This document shows, one piece after another, positions 42,108-53,776 of a stretch of DNA of 64,000 nucleotides. The first letter of the stretch is position 1, and the number at the start of each line of letters is the position of its first letter. A program made the position numbers and the translations under genes. The stretch comes from Pseudomonas sp. RIT-PI-q (GTDB taxonomy: Bacteria; Pseudomonadota; Gammaproteobacteria; Pseudomonadales; Pseudomonadaceae), in the NCBI RefSeq assembly GCF_001297125.1, contig NZ_LHPC01000056.1, forward strand, positions 1 to 64,000, given 5' to 3'. The notes under the pieces were generated by a model. That model was not told where the DNA came from and did no database searches. It was given only the letters and a program-made list of their open reading frames with translations.

Positions 42108-43379
42108 ATGAGCTATGTGATCGACCGACGTCTCAATGGCAAGAACAAGAGCACGGTGAACCGTCAGCGGTTTCTGCGGCGTTACCGTGATCACATCAAG
42201 AAGGCCGTCGAAGAGGCGGTCAGCCGGCGCTCCATTACCGATATGGAACACGGCGAACAGATCAGCATTCCCGGTCGCGACATCGACGAGCCGGTGCTTC
42301 ACCACGGTCGCGGTGGCAAGCAGACCGTCGTGCATCCGGGCAACAAGGAATTCACCAGCGGCGAGCACATTGCCCGTCCGCCCGGAGGTGGCGGCGGCCG
42401 AGGCCCGGGCAAGGCCGGTAATTCGGGCGAAGGGATGGACGAATTCGTCTTCCAGATTACCCAGGAGGAATTTCTCGAATTCATGTTCGAGGACCTCGAA
42501 CTGCCCAACCTGGTCAAGCGCAACCTGACCGGCACCGACACCTTCAAGACCGTTCGCGCAGGCATCAGCAACGAGGGCAACCCGTCGCGGATCAACATTA
42601 TCCGCACCTTGCGCTCGGCCCATGCACGGCGAATTGCCCTGTCCGGCAGCAGCCGGGCAAAATTGCGCGATGCCAAGGAAGAACTTCTGCGACTGAAGCA
42701 GGAAGAACCTGATAACTTCGGCGATATTCAGGAAATCGAGGCTGAAATCGAAAAACTCAGTGCGCGCATCCATCGCGTACCTTTTCTCGACACCTTCGAC
42801 CTCAAATACAACCTGCTGATCAAGCAACCCAACCCCAGCTCCAAGGCGGTCATGTTCTGCTTGATGGACGTGTCCGGCTCAATGACCCAGGCGACCAAGG
42901 ACATCGCCAAACGGTTCTTTATCCTGCTGTACCTGTTCCTCAAGCGTAACTACGACAAGATCGACGTCGTGTTCATCCGTCACCACACCAGCGCCCGCGA
43001 AGTGGATGAGGAAGAGTTTTTCTACTCCCGGGAAACCGGTGGCACCATCGTTTCCAGCGCCTTGAAACTGATGCAGGAGATCATGGCCGAGCGCTATCCG
43101 AGCAACGAGTGGAACATCTATGCCGCCCAGGCCTCCGACGGCGACAACTGGAACGACGACTCGCCGATTTGCCGCGACATCCTGATCAACCAGATCATGC
43201 CGTTCGTGCAGTACTACACTTACGTTGAGATCACCCCGCGCGAACACCAGGCCTTGTGGTTCGAGTACGAACGCATCGCCGAAGCTTTCTCTGACACTTT
43301 TGCCCAGCAACAACTGGTCTCGGCCGGGGATATCTATCCGGTCTTCCGTGAACTCTTCCAGCGCAGGTTAGTGACATGA
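42108..43379 (+). CDS. yeaH: DUF444 protein YeaH
   Basis: Partner of the PrkA kinase. The 423-residue protein has a VWA-like domain with the MIDAS motif DVSGSMT near residue 250, and N-terminal basic sequence ([20 protein letters not shown]). Exact role unknown. The stop overlaps the start of the spoVR gene by 4 bp. It is separated from prkA by a 200-bp gap with a long hairpin. Confidence 0.88.
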   Translation: MSYVIDRRLNGKNKSTVNRQRFLRRYRDHIKKAVEEAVSRRSITDMEHGEQISIPGRDIDEPVLHHGRGGKQTVVHPGNKEFTSGEHIARPPGGGGGRGPGKAGNSGEGMDEFVFQITQEEFLEFMFEDLELPNLVKRNLTGTDTFKTVRAGISNEGNPSRINIIRTLRSAHARRIALSGSSRAKLRDAKEELLRLKQEEPDNFGDIQEIEAEIEKLSARIHRVPFLDTFDLKYNLLIKQPNPSSKAVMFCLMDVSGSMTQATKDIAKRFFILLYLFLKRNYDKIDVVFIRHHTSAREVDEEEFFYSRETGGTIVSSALKLMQEIMAERYPSNEWNIYAAQASDGDNWNDDSPICRDILINQIMPFVQYYTYVEITPREHQALWFEYERIAEAFSDTFAQQQLVSAGDIYPVFRELFQRRLVT

Positions 43380-44938
43380 CCGCCAAAGAGCAGAAGCGCC
43401 AACCCATTTCCACCGGCTCAGAATGGACGTTCGAGCTGATCCAGGCCTACGACAAAGAAATCAGTCGCCTGGCGGCTCGTTATGCCCTGGATACCTATCC
43501 CAACCAGATCGAAGTGATCACCGCCGAACAGATGATGGACGCGTATGCCTCCGTCGGCATGCCGCTGGGTTATCACCATTGGTCCTATGGCAAACACTTC
43601 CTCAGCACCGAGAAATCCTACTCGCGCGGCCAGATGGGGCTGGCCTACGAGATCGTAATCAACTCGGACCCGTGCATTGCCTATCTGATGGAAGAAAACA
43701 CCATCTGCATGCAAGCGCTGGTCGTGGCTCATGCCTGCTATGGGCACAACAGCTTTTTCAAAGGCAACTACCTGTTCCGCACCTGGACCGACGCCAGTTC
43801 GATCATCGATTACCTGGTGTTCGCCAAGCAGTACATCATGCAGTGCGAAGAGCGTCACGGCATCGACGCGGTAGAGGATCTGCTCGATTCCTGCCACGCC
43901 CTGATGAACTACGGAGTCGACCGTTACAAACGCCCGTATCCGATTTCCGCGGAAGAAGAACGCCGTCGGCAGAAGGATCGGGAAGAACATTTGCAGAAGC
44001 AGATCAACGATCTGTGGCGGACCATTCCCAAAGGCGCGGACAAGTACAGCGACAAGGACAACGCGCGCTTCCCCGCCGAACCTCAGGAAAACATCCTGTA
44101 CTTCATCGAAAAACACGCCCCGCTGCTGGAACCGTGGCAGCGCGAAATCGTGCGGATCGTGCGCAAGATCGCGCAGTATTTCTACCCGCAACGCCAGACT
44201 CAGGTGATGAACGAGGGCTGGGCCACGTTCTGGCATTACACCCTGATGAACGACCTGTATGACGAAGGCCTGGTTACCGACGGCTTCATGATGGAGTTCC
44301 TGACGTCCCACACCAGCGTGGTCTATCAACCCGGCTTTGACAGCCCCTATTACAACGGTATCAACCCCTACACCCTGGGTTTTGCCATGTACCGGGACAT
44401 CCGGCGCATGTGTGAACATCCAACCGAAGAGGACTACCGCTGGTTCCCTGAGATTGCCGGCACCGACTGGCTGTCGAGCATCAAGTTCGCCATGAGCAGC
44501 TTCAAGGATGAAAGCTTCATCCTGCAGTACCTGTCACCCCAGGTGATCCGTGACCTGAAGCTGTTCAGCATTCTCGATGACGACCAGAAGGACGATCTGC
44601 TGGTCCCGGCCATTCATGACGAAGGTGGCTACCGCATCATTCGTGAAACCCTGGCCGCGCAGTACAACCTCGGCAATCGTGAACCCAACGTGCAGATCTA
44701 CAGCATCGACCGGCGTGGCGACCGCTCCCTGACCTTGCGTCACCAGCAACACGATCGCAAACCATTGGGTGAGTCCACCGAGGAAGTGCTCAAACACCTG
44801 CACCGGCTCTGGGGCTTCGATATTCACCTGGAAACCCTGCAAGGCGACCAGGTTATGAAAACCCACCACGTTCCGCCAAGAGGCGAGCACGCTGAGGGCG
44901 ATTACGGCCGACTGGACCTGGCCGTCATCCATCTTTGA
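43376..44938 (+). CDS. ycgB: SpoVR-family protein (YcgB)
   Basis: Widely conserved protein of unknown biochemistry, linked to starvation survival with PrkA and YeaH. The 520-residue protein covers the whole family domain: [27 protein letters not shown] and [14 protein letters not shown] are recognisable conserved blocks. The start overlaps the yeaH stop by 4 bp, so translation is coupled. Confidence 0.9.
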   Translation: MTAKEQKRQPISTGSEWTFELIQAYDKEISRLAARYALDTYPNQIEVITAEQMMDAYASVGMPLGYHHWSYGKHFLSTEKSYSRGQMGLAYEIVINSDPCIAYLMEENTICMQALVVAHACYGHNSFFKGNYLFRTWTDASSIIDYLVFAKQYIMQCEERHGIDAVEDLLDSCHALMNYGVDRYKRPYPISAEEERRRQKDREEHLQKQINDLWRTIPKGADKYSDKDNARFPAEPQENILYFIEKHAPLLEPWQREIVRIVRKIAQYFYPQRQTQVMNEGWATFWHYTLMNDLYDEGLVTDGFMMEFLTSHTSVVYQPGFDSPYYNGINPYTLGFAMYRDIRRMCEHPTEEDYRWFPEIAGTDWLSSIKFAMSSFKDESFILQYLSPQVIRDLKLFSILDDDQKDDLLVPAIHDEGGYRIIRETLAAQYNLGNREPNVQIYSIDRRGDRSLTLRHQQHDRKPLGESTEEVLKHLHRLWGFDIHLETLQGDQVMKTHHVPPRGEHAEGDYGRLDLAVIHL

Positions 44939-45001
44939 TCCCCTTTCTGCCTCCGGAAGTTCGACGCAAAGGTTATTCTGTCGAGCTAACGGAGGTTTTT
45001 T

Positions 45002-46231
45002 ATGCAGATTTATAAAGTCGGCGGTGCGATTCGTGATCGCCTGCTGGGCAAACCTGTCACCGATATCGATTGGGTCGTGGTCGGCGCTACCACCGAAGAA
45101 ATGCTCGCCAAAGGCTTTCGGCCGGTCGGCGCAGACTTCCCGGTATTTCTTCACCCAAAAAGCGGCGAGGAATACGCCCTCGCCCGCACCGAGCGCAAAA
45201 GTGGGCGCGGATACGGCGGTTTCACCTTTCACGCCAGCCCCGAAGTCACCCTCGAAGAAGACCTGATTCGCCGCGACCTGACGATCAACGCAATGGCCGA
45301 GGACGATCAGCAAAACCTGACCGACCCCTACCATGGCCAGCGCGATCTCGAAGCACGCCTGCTTCGCCACGTCTCCCCCGCGTTCGCCGAAGATCCGCTC
45401 AGGGTTCTGCGCGTTGCGCGTTTCGCAGCGCGCTATGCCGAATTGGGTTTTACCGTAGCGCCCGAAACCCTGGAGTTGATGCGCCAACTCAGTGAGTCAG
45501 GCGAACTGGAGGCGTTGACGGCTGAACGCAGCTGGAAAGAAATCTCCCGGGCCTTGATGGAAGATCAGCCGCAGGTGTTCATTGAGGTGCTACGCGAGTG
45601 CGGTGCACTCAAGGTGTTGATGCCGGAAGTCGATGCGTTGTTCGGTGTACCGCAACCCGAAGCCCATCACCCGGAAATTGACACTGGCGTGCATACCCTG
45701 AGTGTGCTGGAACAAGCGGCACAGCACAAACAACCGCTGACCGTACGCTGGGCTTGCTTGCTGCATGACCTGGGCAAAGGACTGACGCCCGAGGAGGAAT
45801 GGCCGCGGCACATTGCTCACGAACACACAGGCTTGAAACTGATCAAGGCGGTCAACGAACGCTTCAAGGCGCCGAAGGATTGCCAGGAACTGGCGCTGTT
45901 GGTGGGCAAGTATCACACCCATGGCCATCGCGCCCTGGAGCTGAAAGCGTCGACTTTGCTGGAGTTGCTGCAGAGTTTCGACGTTTACCGTCGACCTCAG
46001 CGGTTCGAAGAATTTATTGCGGCGTGCGAGATGGACGCGCGCGGACGCAAAGGTCTGGAACAACGAAGTTATCCACAGGCGGATTATTTGCGCGGAGCAG
46101 CGACTGCGGCTCGCAGCGTGGCGGTTCAGCCGTTGCTGGAGAAGGGATTCAACGGGCCGGAGCTGGGTGAGGCGATCAAGCGTGAGCGGCTAAAGGCGCT
46201 GAAGGTTTACAAGGAGAATGCGTCGGCCTGA
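45002..46231 (+). CDS. cca: multifunctional CCA tRNA nucleotidyltransferase
   Basis: Adds or repairs the CCA end of tRNAs, with an HD domain giving phosphohydrolase functions. The 409-residue protein has the nucleotidyltransferase motif [11 protein letters not shown] and DIDWVVVG at the N-terminus and the HD motif CLLHDLGKG near residue 256. GGAGG precedes the start. A REP pair follows the stop. Confidence 0.95.
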   Translation: MQIYKVGGAIRDRLLGKPVTDIDWVVVGATTEEMLAKGFRPVGADFPVFLHPKSGEEYALARTERKSGRGYGGFTFHASPEVTLEEDLIRRDLTINAMAEDDQQNLTDPYHGQRDLEARLLRHVSPAFAEDPLRVLRVARFAARYAELGFTVAPETLELMRQLSESGELEALTAERSWKEISRALMEDQPQVFIEVLRECGALKVLMPEVDALFGVPQPEAHHPEIDTGVHTLSVLEQAAQHKQPLTVRWACLLHDLGKGLTPEEEWPRHIAHEHTGLKLIKAVNERFKAPKDCQELALLVGKYHTHGHRALELKASTLLELLQSFDVYRRPQRFEEFIAACEMDARGRKGLEQRSYPQADYLRGAATAARSVAVQPLLEKGFNGPELGEAIKRERLKALKVYKENASA

Positions 46232-46237
46232 AAAGCT

Positions 46238-46302
46238 TCGCGGGCAAGCCTCGCTCCTACAGAGATCAGCGTAAACCCTGTAGGAGCGAGGCTCGCCCGC
46301 GA
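46238..46302. repeat. REP pair, tail-to-tail, between cca and folK
   Basis: Reverse REP at 46238-46262 and forward REP at 46278-46302 lie between convergent genes. Confidence 0.87.
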
Positions 46303-46316
46303 AGGCGTCATCCGCC

Positions 46317-46835
46317 TCACAACAATGCTGAAGGGGTCAGCTGTTCACCGCGCCATTCAAACGCCACCGGCGCCAACACCTGATTAATCTGCGCCTCGCT
46401 CCACAACGCCGCAAAGCTTTTGCCGACACCCGGATGCACCCGATCCGGCGCAATCAGCGACAACGGCCACAGCACAAAGGCATTTTTCAGAATCTCGGCG
46501 CGCGGCAGGATCAAACCATCGAAATTGCCCACCAGATCGCCGAACAGCAGCACGTCGATATCCAGCGGCAAACCCTTGCGGTCTGGTGCGTAACGACCGT
46601 TGTCCGCTTCGATGAATTTTAACCGACGGTCCAACTCCATCAGCGGCAGATCGGTGTAAGCCGAGACCACGAAATTGAAGAACGGCCCGCTCTTGATCCC
46701 CACCGGCTGGCTTTCGAACACCGCCGAGCAGCGTATGTCCACCAGGAAACCCGCCAGGGCTTCGAGACCCGCCTGCAAATGGGTTTCGCGCTCGATATTA
46801 CTACCGAGCCCGAGGTACACCTGAGTCAGCGACAT
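46317..46835 (-). CDS. folK: 2-amino-4-hydroxy-6-hydroxymethyldihydropteridine diphosphokinase
   Basis: Pyrophosphorylates hydroxymethyldihydropterin in folate synthesis. The 172-residue protein shows YLGLGSNIERE at the N-terminus and LPLDIDVLLFGD near residue 90, the family's metal- and ATP-binding block. The start lies 10 bp inside folB, so the two overlap. Confidence 0.95.
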   Translation of the reverse strand: MSLTQVYLGLGSNIERETHLQAGLEALAGFLVDIRCSAVFESQPVGIKSGPFFNFVVSAYTDLPLMELDRRLKFIEADNGRYAPDRKGLPLDIDVLLFGDLVGNFDGLILPRAEILKNAFVLWPLSLIAPDRVHPGVGKSFAALWSEAQINQVLAPVAFEWRGEQLTPSALL

Positions 46836-47182
46836 CCGCGCTCGATCTCCACGCCCACACCACCGGTGGCTGCCGGGACGGCGCCTGGCTTGGTCAACTT
46901 GAGGCGCATCCAGGTGATCTTGAATTCGCTCATCAGCACCTCAACCAAACGCTCGGCAAAGGTCTCGACCAACTGGTACTGAGCCTGCTCGGCAAAGGCC
47001 TGGATACGTGACGATACGCTCGCGTAATCGAGTGCCAGCGTCAGGTCATCGCCGGCAGCGGCTGGGCGATTATCCCAGGCGAAGCTCAGATCAAGACGCA
47101 AGCACTGTCGGATGCCTCGCTCCCAGTCGTAGGCACCGATCACGGTGTCGACTTCCAGGCCCTCGATAAACACTCTGTCCAA
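46826..47182 (-). CDS. folB: dihydroneopterin aldolase
   Basis: Cleaves dihydroneopterin to hydroxymethyldihydropterin and glycolaldehyde, feeding FolK. The 118-residue protein has [19 protein letters not shown] and the conserved [11 protein letters not shown]. It probably starts at a TTG codon (47182) with GGAG 8 bp upstream. The alternative ATG further upstream adds eight unlikely residues. It overlaps folK by 10 bp. Confidence 0.93.
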   Translation of the reverse strand: MDRVFIEGLEVDTVIGAYDWERGIRQCLRLDLSFAWDNRPAAAGDDLTLALDYASVSSRIQAFAEQAQYQLVETFAERLVEVLMSEFKITWMRLKLTKPGAVPAATGGVGVEIERGCR

Positions 47183-47256
47183 GCACTTTTCTCCGCTGCA
47201 CGACAAGGGCGCAATGCGCCGTTAGAATCAGGGCGTCCTCGCCCGGAATAGTTAGC

Positions 47257-47826
47257 ATGTTTTGGTTATTGGCGACCCTCGCCTACCTGCTCGGCTCTCT
47301 GTCCTTTGCCATTTTGCTCAGCCGCCTGACCGGTAACCCCGATCCGCGAATGAGTGGCTCGGGTAATGCCGGTGCCACCAATATGTTGCGCCTGGCCGGC
47401 AAAAAACTTGCCGTCCTGACCTTGCTCGGCGACCTCTGCAAAGGGCTGTTGCCCGTGCTGATTGCAGGCCTTGTGGGCCTTTCGCTGCAAGAACAGGCCT
47501 GGATCGGCGTCAGCGCCGTTATCGGCCACCTGTTCCCGCTGTACTTTCGCTTTCGCGGCGGCAAGGGTGTTGCCACCGCTGCCGGCATGCTGCTGGGCCT
47601 GTACCCGCCAGCTGCACTGCTGGCGGTCTGCGCCTGGCTGCTGACGTTCTACCTGACCCGCACCAGCTCACTCGCCGCGCTGATCGCCACACCCCTGACC
47701 CTGCCGCTACTGGCCTGGCAAGAACCAGCGGCACTGCTACCCATGAGCGCACTCACGGGCCTGATCGTCTGGCGCCATCGCGGCAATCTACGCGACCTGT
47801 TTGCCGGGCGCGAACGGCATTTTTAA
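47257..47826 (+). CDS. plsY: glycerol-3-phosphate acyltransferase PlsY
   Basis: Transfers the acyl group from acyl-phosphate to glycerol-3-phosphate in the first step of phospholipid synthesis. The 189-residue integral membrane protein has the three family motifs: [32 protein letters not shown] and the C-terminal [15 protein letters not shown]. It is divergent from folB and convergent with tsaD. Confidence 0.95.
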   Translation: MFWLLATLAYLLGSLSFAILLSRLTGNPDPRMSGSGNAGATNMLRLAGKKLAVLTLLGDLCKGLLPVLIAGLVGLSLQEQAWIGVSAVIGHLFPLYFRFRGGKGVATAAGMLLGLYPPAALLAVCAWLLTFYLTRTSSLAALIATPLTLPLLAWQEPAALLPMSALTGLIVWRHRGNLRDLFAGRERHF

Positions 47827-47849
47827 ATTTCGCGCATGAGCGCTGCTCA

Positions 47850-48875
47850 TTACAACCCTGACAATTGCTCCATCGGCCAACGTGCCTGCACGCTGATCGC
47901 CAGGCTTTCGTGCTGACCGGCCTGCAAACGCTGACAACCGGCAAACGCAATCATCGCGCCATTGTCGGTACAAAACTCCGGACGGGCATAAAACACATCG
48001 CCCTGCATGTCGCCGAGCATCTTCTCAAGCGAGGTGCGTAATGCCTTGTTGGCGCTAACGCCCCCGGCAATCACCAGACGCTTCATGCCCGCCTGTTTCA
48101 GGGCACGCTTGCACTTGATGGTCAAAGTCTCCACCACGGCCTGCTGGAACGCCAGCGAGATGTCGCAACGGGCTTGCTCGCTGTCGTCCCCGGCGCTGAC
48201 GCTCTGCTGCCAGGTGTTCAGGGCAAACGTTTTAAGGCCACTGAAGCTAAAAGCCAGGCCAGGCCGGTCGCACATCGGACGCGGAAAGGTAAAACGTCCT
48301 GCAACGCCCTGCTCGGCCAGACGAGCGATTTCCGGGCCACCCGGATAATTCAGGCCCATCATTTTTGCTGTCTTGTCGAACGCTTCACCGGCAGCATCAT
48401 CGAGGGTCTCACCCAAGAGGGTGTATTGGCCGATTCCATCGACCTGAACCAGCTGCGTATGACCGCCCGACACCAACAAAGCGACGAACGGGAATTCCGG
48501 TGGTTGCGACTCCAGCATCGGCGCCAGCAAGTGGCCTTCCATGTGGTGCACACCCAGTGCCGGAATGCCCCAGGCAAAGGCCAGTGCCTGAGCGCAAGAA
48601 GCGCCCACCAGCAAGGCACCGACCAGGCCAGGACCGGCGGTGTAGGCGATGGCGTCGATCTCTGTCGGCACGCAGTCTGCCTCGGCCAACACCTGACGAA
48701 TCAAGGGCAGCATGCGTTTGACGTGGTCGCGCGAGGCCAGCTCCGGCACCACACCGCCATAGGCGCGGTGCAGGTCGATCTGGCTGAACAGCGCGTCGGC
48801 CAGCAGGCCGCGTTCACTGTCGTAAAGTGCGACACCGGTTTCGTCGCAGGAGGTTTCTAATCCCAGTACTAGCAT
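47850..48875 (-). CDS. tsaD: tRNA N6-adenosine threonylcarbamoyltransferase
   Basis: Final enzyme of t6A37 synthesis on ANN-decoding tRNAs. The 341-residue ASKHA-fold protein has [15 protein letters not shown] at the N-terminus and the metal-binding [12 protein letters not shown]. It is divergent from rpsU, as in most gammaproteobacteria. Confidence 0.96.
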   Translation of the reverse strand: MLVLGLETSCDETGVALYDSERGLLADALFSQIDLHRAYGGVVPELASRDHVKRMLPLIRQVLAEADCVPTEIDAIAYTAGPGLVGALLVGASCAQALAFAWGIPALGVHHMEGHLLAPMLESQPPEFPFVALLVSGGHTQLVQVDGIGQYTLLGETLDDAAGEAFDKTAKMMGLNYPGGPEIARLAEQGVAGRFTFPRPMCDRPGLAFSFSGLKTFALNTWQQSVSAGDDSEQARCDISLAFQQAVVETLTIKCKRALKQAGMKRLVIAGGVSANKALRTSLEKMLGDMQGDVFYARPEFCTDNGAMIAFAGCQRLQAGQHESLAISVQARWPMEQLSGL

Positions 48876-49074
48876 GGGTTTGCGCCTTGTTTAGGCTGAA
48901 TTCGAAGGCGCGCATAATAGTCGCCATGGGATGCCCCGACTAGCGGTTTTCGATCAGAGGCTTTGCATTCCGAGCGATGAGGGGTTAACATCCGCAACCC
49001 TTAAAAACCGACGTCTTCAAGTGCTCTTTTGCCACGAGGATGTTGACCCCGGTAATGAATGAAGGTAGCTCTGG

Positions 49075-49290
49075 ATGCCAGCCGTCAAAGTAAAAGAGAA
49101 CGAACCCTTCGACGTAGCTCTGCGTCGTTTCAAGCGCTCCTGCGAAAAAGCCGGTGTACTGGCTGAAGTTCGTAGCCGCGAATTCTACGAGAAGCCTACT
49201 TCTGAGCGTAAGCGTAAAGCAGCAGCCGCTGTTAAGCGTCACGCGAAGAAAGTTCAGCGCGAACAGCGCCGCGCCGTTCGTCTGTACTAA
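49075..49290 (+). CDS. rpsU: 30S ribosomal protein bS21
   Basis: Small basic ribosomal subunit protein. The 71 residues ([20 protein letters not shown]...) show the complete family sequence. It opens the rpsU-dnaG-rpoD macromolecular synthesis operon. An upstream GGTAG-like ribosome binding site precedes the ATG. Confidence 0.97.
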
Positions 49291-49760
49291 TACACAGACG
49301 TTCGTAGCAAGCTTCTGCCAAGCCCGGCCCTCAGCCGGGCTAATGGCATTTGCGGAAAACGCTTGATGCTTCACCGTCAAAGCCGCAGACGCGACCGAGA
49401 CAAATCTGCTTCACAGCGTCAGACCTGGCTCTTTTGCCAGCGGTGCACGTCTTTTCTGACGAGCCTTCCAAGGCTACTGACGAGCACACCCACTGATTCC
49501 TCTCACGACGATCAGCCCAAGGCACCTTCTTGCGTGCCCGCTTATGAGCTATCCGAGGCCATCGACTGGCCGCAGCGGATTTCAGCGCAATACTTTCAAA
49601 TAGTCGAATACTGATTGGTACTAACGTCAGTGGATTTTCGGCAGATACACTTCCCGACAGCGATTACGCAGACGACACTGGTCGAGCCGCACACTTTGCG
49701 CGCCTCAAGCCCAGCCGCCCTTCGTTTCGGGTCTATTTCAGCGCAGATGACGAGAACGCC
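49291..49760. other. 470-bp rpsU-dnaG spacer with a hairpin
   Basis: Contains AGCCCGG/CCGGGCT (49321-49327 with 49335-49341), a 7-bp hairpin without a T-run. It may attenuate transcription into dnaG. I see no gene with typical codon use. An 83-codon frame at 49363-49614 is likely chance. Confidence 0.5.
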
Positions 49761-51737
49761 ATGGCCGGGCTAATTCCCCAGAGCTTCATTGACGACCTTC
49801 TGAACCGCACCGACATCGTCGATGTGGTCAGCTCGCGCCTGCAAATGAAAAAGTCCGGCAAGAACTACACCGCCTGCTGCCCGTTTCACAAAGAGAAAAC
49901 CCCCTCCTTCAGCGTCAGCCCCGACAAGCAGTTCTACTATTGCTTCGGCTGCGGCGCTGGCGGTAACGCCCTCGGCTTCATGATGGACCACGACAACCTG
50001 GACTTCGTCCAGGCTGTCGAAGAACTGGCCAAAGCCGCCGGCATGGAAATCCCCCGCGAAGAAAGCGGCCGACCGCACAAACCGCGGCAGCCGACCGATT
50101 CGCCGCTGTACCCGCTGCTCACCGCCGCCGCCGACTTTTACCGGCAGGCCCTGAAAAGCCATCCATCGCGCAAAGCCGCTGTGGATTATTTGAAGGGTCG
50201 CGGACTGACGGGTGAAATCGCCCGGGACTTCGGTCTCGGCTTTGCTCCGCCCGGCTGGGACAACCTGTTCAAGCACTTGAGCAGCGACACCCTGCAGCAA
50301 AAAGCCATGGTCGATGCCGGCTTGCTGATCGAAAACGCCGAAACCGGCAAACGCTATGACCGCTTTCGCGATCGCGTGATGTTTCCGATCCGCGACAGTC
50401 GCGGACGGATCATCGCTTTCGGCGGCCGGGTACTGGGCGACGACAAGCCGAAGTACCTGAACTCACCGGAAACTCCGGTTTTCCATAAGGGCCAGGAACT
50501 CTACGGCCTTTATGAAGCGCGCAAGAACAACCGCAACCTCGACGAAATCATCGTCGTTGAAGGTTACATGGACGTCATCGCCCTCGCCCAGCAAGGCCTG
50601 CGCAATGCCGTCGCGACGCTAGGCACCGCGACCAGCGAAGAACACTTGAAGCGGCTGTTTCGCGTCGTGCCGAACGTGCTGTTCTGCTTCGACGGCGACC
50701 AAGCTGGCCGTAATGCCGCCTGGCGGGCGCTGGAAGCCGCCCTGCCGTGCCTGCAGGATGGGCGGCGCGCACGCTTTCTGTTCCTGCCGGAGGGTGAGGA
50801 CCCGGATACATTGGTCCGCTCCGAAGGCACTGATGCCTTCCGCGCACGAATCAATCAGCACGCTCAGCCGCTGGCTGATTATTTCTTTCAGCAACTGACC
50901 GAGGAATCGGACCCGCGCTCACTCGAAGGCAAGGCCCACATGGCCACCCTCGCTGCGCCGCTGATCGACAAAGTGCCAGGCGCCAACCTGCGTATTCTGA
51001 TGCGTCAACGACTGACAGAAATCACCGGCCTTACCGGTGAAGCCGTCAGTCAGTTAGTGCACAGCGCACCTCAAGACGCACCACCGGCCTACGATCCAGG
51101 CATGGATTACGACGCCATGCCGGATTACAGCGACTACCATCAGCCGCAGGCCCAAGAGATGTACGCGCCGCAGGAATGGACGCCGAAGAAACCCGGCGCC
51201 GGCGGCAAGAAGTGGGACAAGAAGCCGTGGGACAAGAACGGCAAGCGTGGCGGTGATCGCGATCAACAGAGCGCCCCGCGCACACCGATTGCGGTGGAAG
51301 CCCCAACGCTAATCGCGCTGCGCACGCTCATTCATCATCCGGAGCTGGCTGGCAAGGTAGAAACCGCCGACCACTTCGCTAATGAGAGCAACACCTACGC
51401 GCAATTGCTGGTAGCCCTTGTCGAGGCCGTACAAAAAAATCCTAAGCTAAACTCAATTCAGTTAATGGCTCGCTGGCATGGGACCGAACAGGGACGATTG
51501 CTCAAGGCATTGGCAGAAAAGGAATGGCTGATTGCAGGCGACAACCTTGAACAACAGTTTTTAGACACCATTACTAGGCTATCGGCAAGTCAACACACGG
51601 ATAGCCTGGAAGCACTTATCAGAAAAGCTAGGCAGCCAGGATTGACTGCGGAGGAAGCAATTCAGATCGCAAATCAGATGCGCGACCTATTAAAACGCAA
51701 TATGGCTGTATCAACCCCGACCTCAACTGGCGCGTGA
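49761..51737 (+). CDS. dnaG: DNA primase
   Basis: Makes RNA primers at the replication fork. The 658-residue protein has the CHC2 zinc ribbon (CCPFHKEKTPSF, YYCFGCGAGG), the TOPRIM catalytic domain with VVEGYMDVIALAQQG and a low-complexity, Lys/Asp-rich linker near 475-500. The C-terminal helicase-binding domain follows. The linker contains W-D-K-K repeats. Confidence 0.97.
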   Translation: MAGLIPQSFIDDLLNRTDIVDVVSSRLQMKKSGKNYTACCPFHKEKTPSFSVSPDKQFYYCFGCGAGGNALGFMMDHDNLDFVQAVEELAKAAGMEIPREESGRPHKPRQPTDSPLYPLLTAAADFYRQALKSHPSRKAAVDYLKGRGLTGEIARDFGLGFAPPGWDNLFKHLSSDTLQQKAMVDAGLLIENAETGKRYDRFRDRVMFPIRDSRGRIIAFGGRVLGDDKPKYLNSPETPVFHKGQELYGLYEARKNNRNLDEIIVVEGYMDVIALAQQGLRNAVATLGTATSEEHLKRLFRVVPNVLFCFDGDQAGRNAAWRALEAALPCLQDGRRARFLFLPEGEDPDTLVRSEGTDAFRARINQHAQPLADYFFQQLTEESDPRSLEGKAHMATLAAPLIDKVPGANLRILMRQRLTEITGLTGEAVSQLVHSAPQDAPPAYDPGMDYDAMPDYSDYHQPQAQEMYAPQEWTPKKPGAGGKKWDKKPWDKNGKRGGDRDQQSAPRTPIAVEAPTLIALRTLIHHPELAGKVETADHFANESNTYAQLLVALVEAVQKNPKLNSIQLMARWHGTEQGRLLKALAEKEWLIAGDNLEQQFLDTITRLSASQHTDSLEALIRKARQPGLTAEEAIQIANQMRDLLKRNMAVSTPTSTGA

Positions 51738-51751
51738 GGTCATAGCTCAGG

Positions 51752-51757
51752 TATAAT
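51752..51757 (+). promoter_or_regulatory. possible rpoD promoter -10
   Basis: A perfect TATAAT lies 48 bp before rpoD, but no convincing -35 is found at the usual distance. The promoter is therefore tentative. Confidence 0.35.
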
Positions 51758-51804
51758 CCTCGGCTTGTTTTTTGCCCGCCAAGACCTTCAGTGGATAGGG
51801 TGTT

Positions 51805-53655
<1,851 letters not shown>

Positions 53656-53659
53656 TCAC

Positions 53660-53687
53660 AAAACCCCCGGCCCTGGCCGGGGGTTTT
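53660..53687 (+). terminator. rpoD terminator
   Basis: 12-bp stem AAAACCCCCGGC/GCCGGGGGTTTT around a 4-nt loop, directly after the rpoD stop. Confidence 0.92.
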
Positions 53688-53776
53688 GCTTTATGCAGAT
53701 TAAATTCCCCGCACCTCCCCCCCGTCGAATTGCCCGTCTACACTCGAAACATTCCCCGAGCCATAACGAGACCGTT

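Noticed and set aside
49363-49614. An 83-codon frame between rpsU and dnaG
   Set aside because: No recognisable family, no ribosome binding site, rich in Ser/Thr/Pro and unlike Pseudomonas codon usage.
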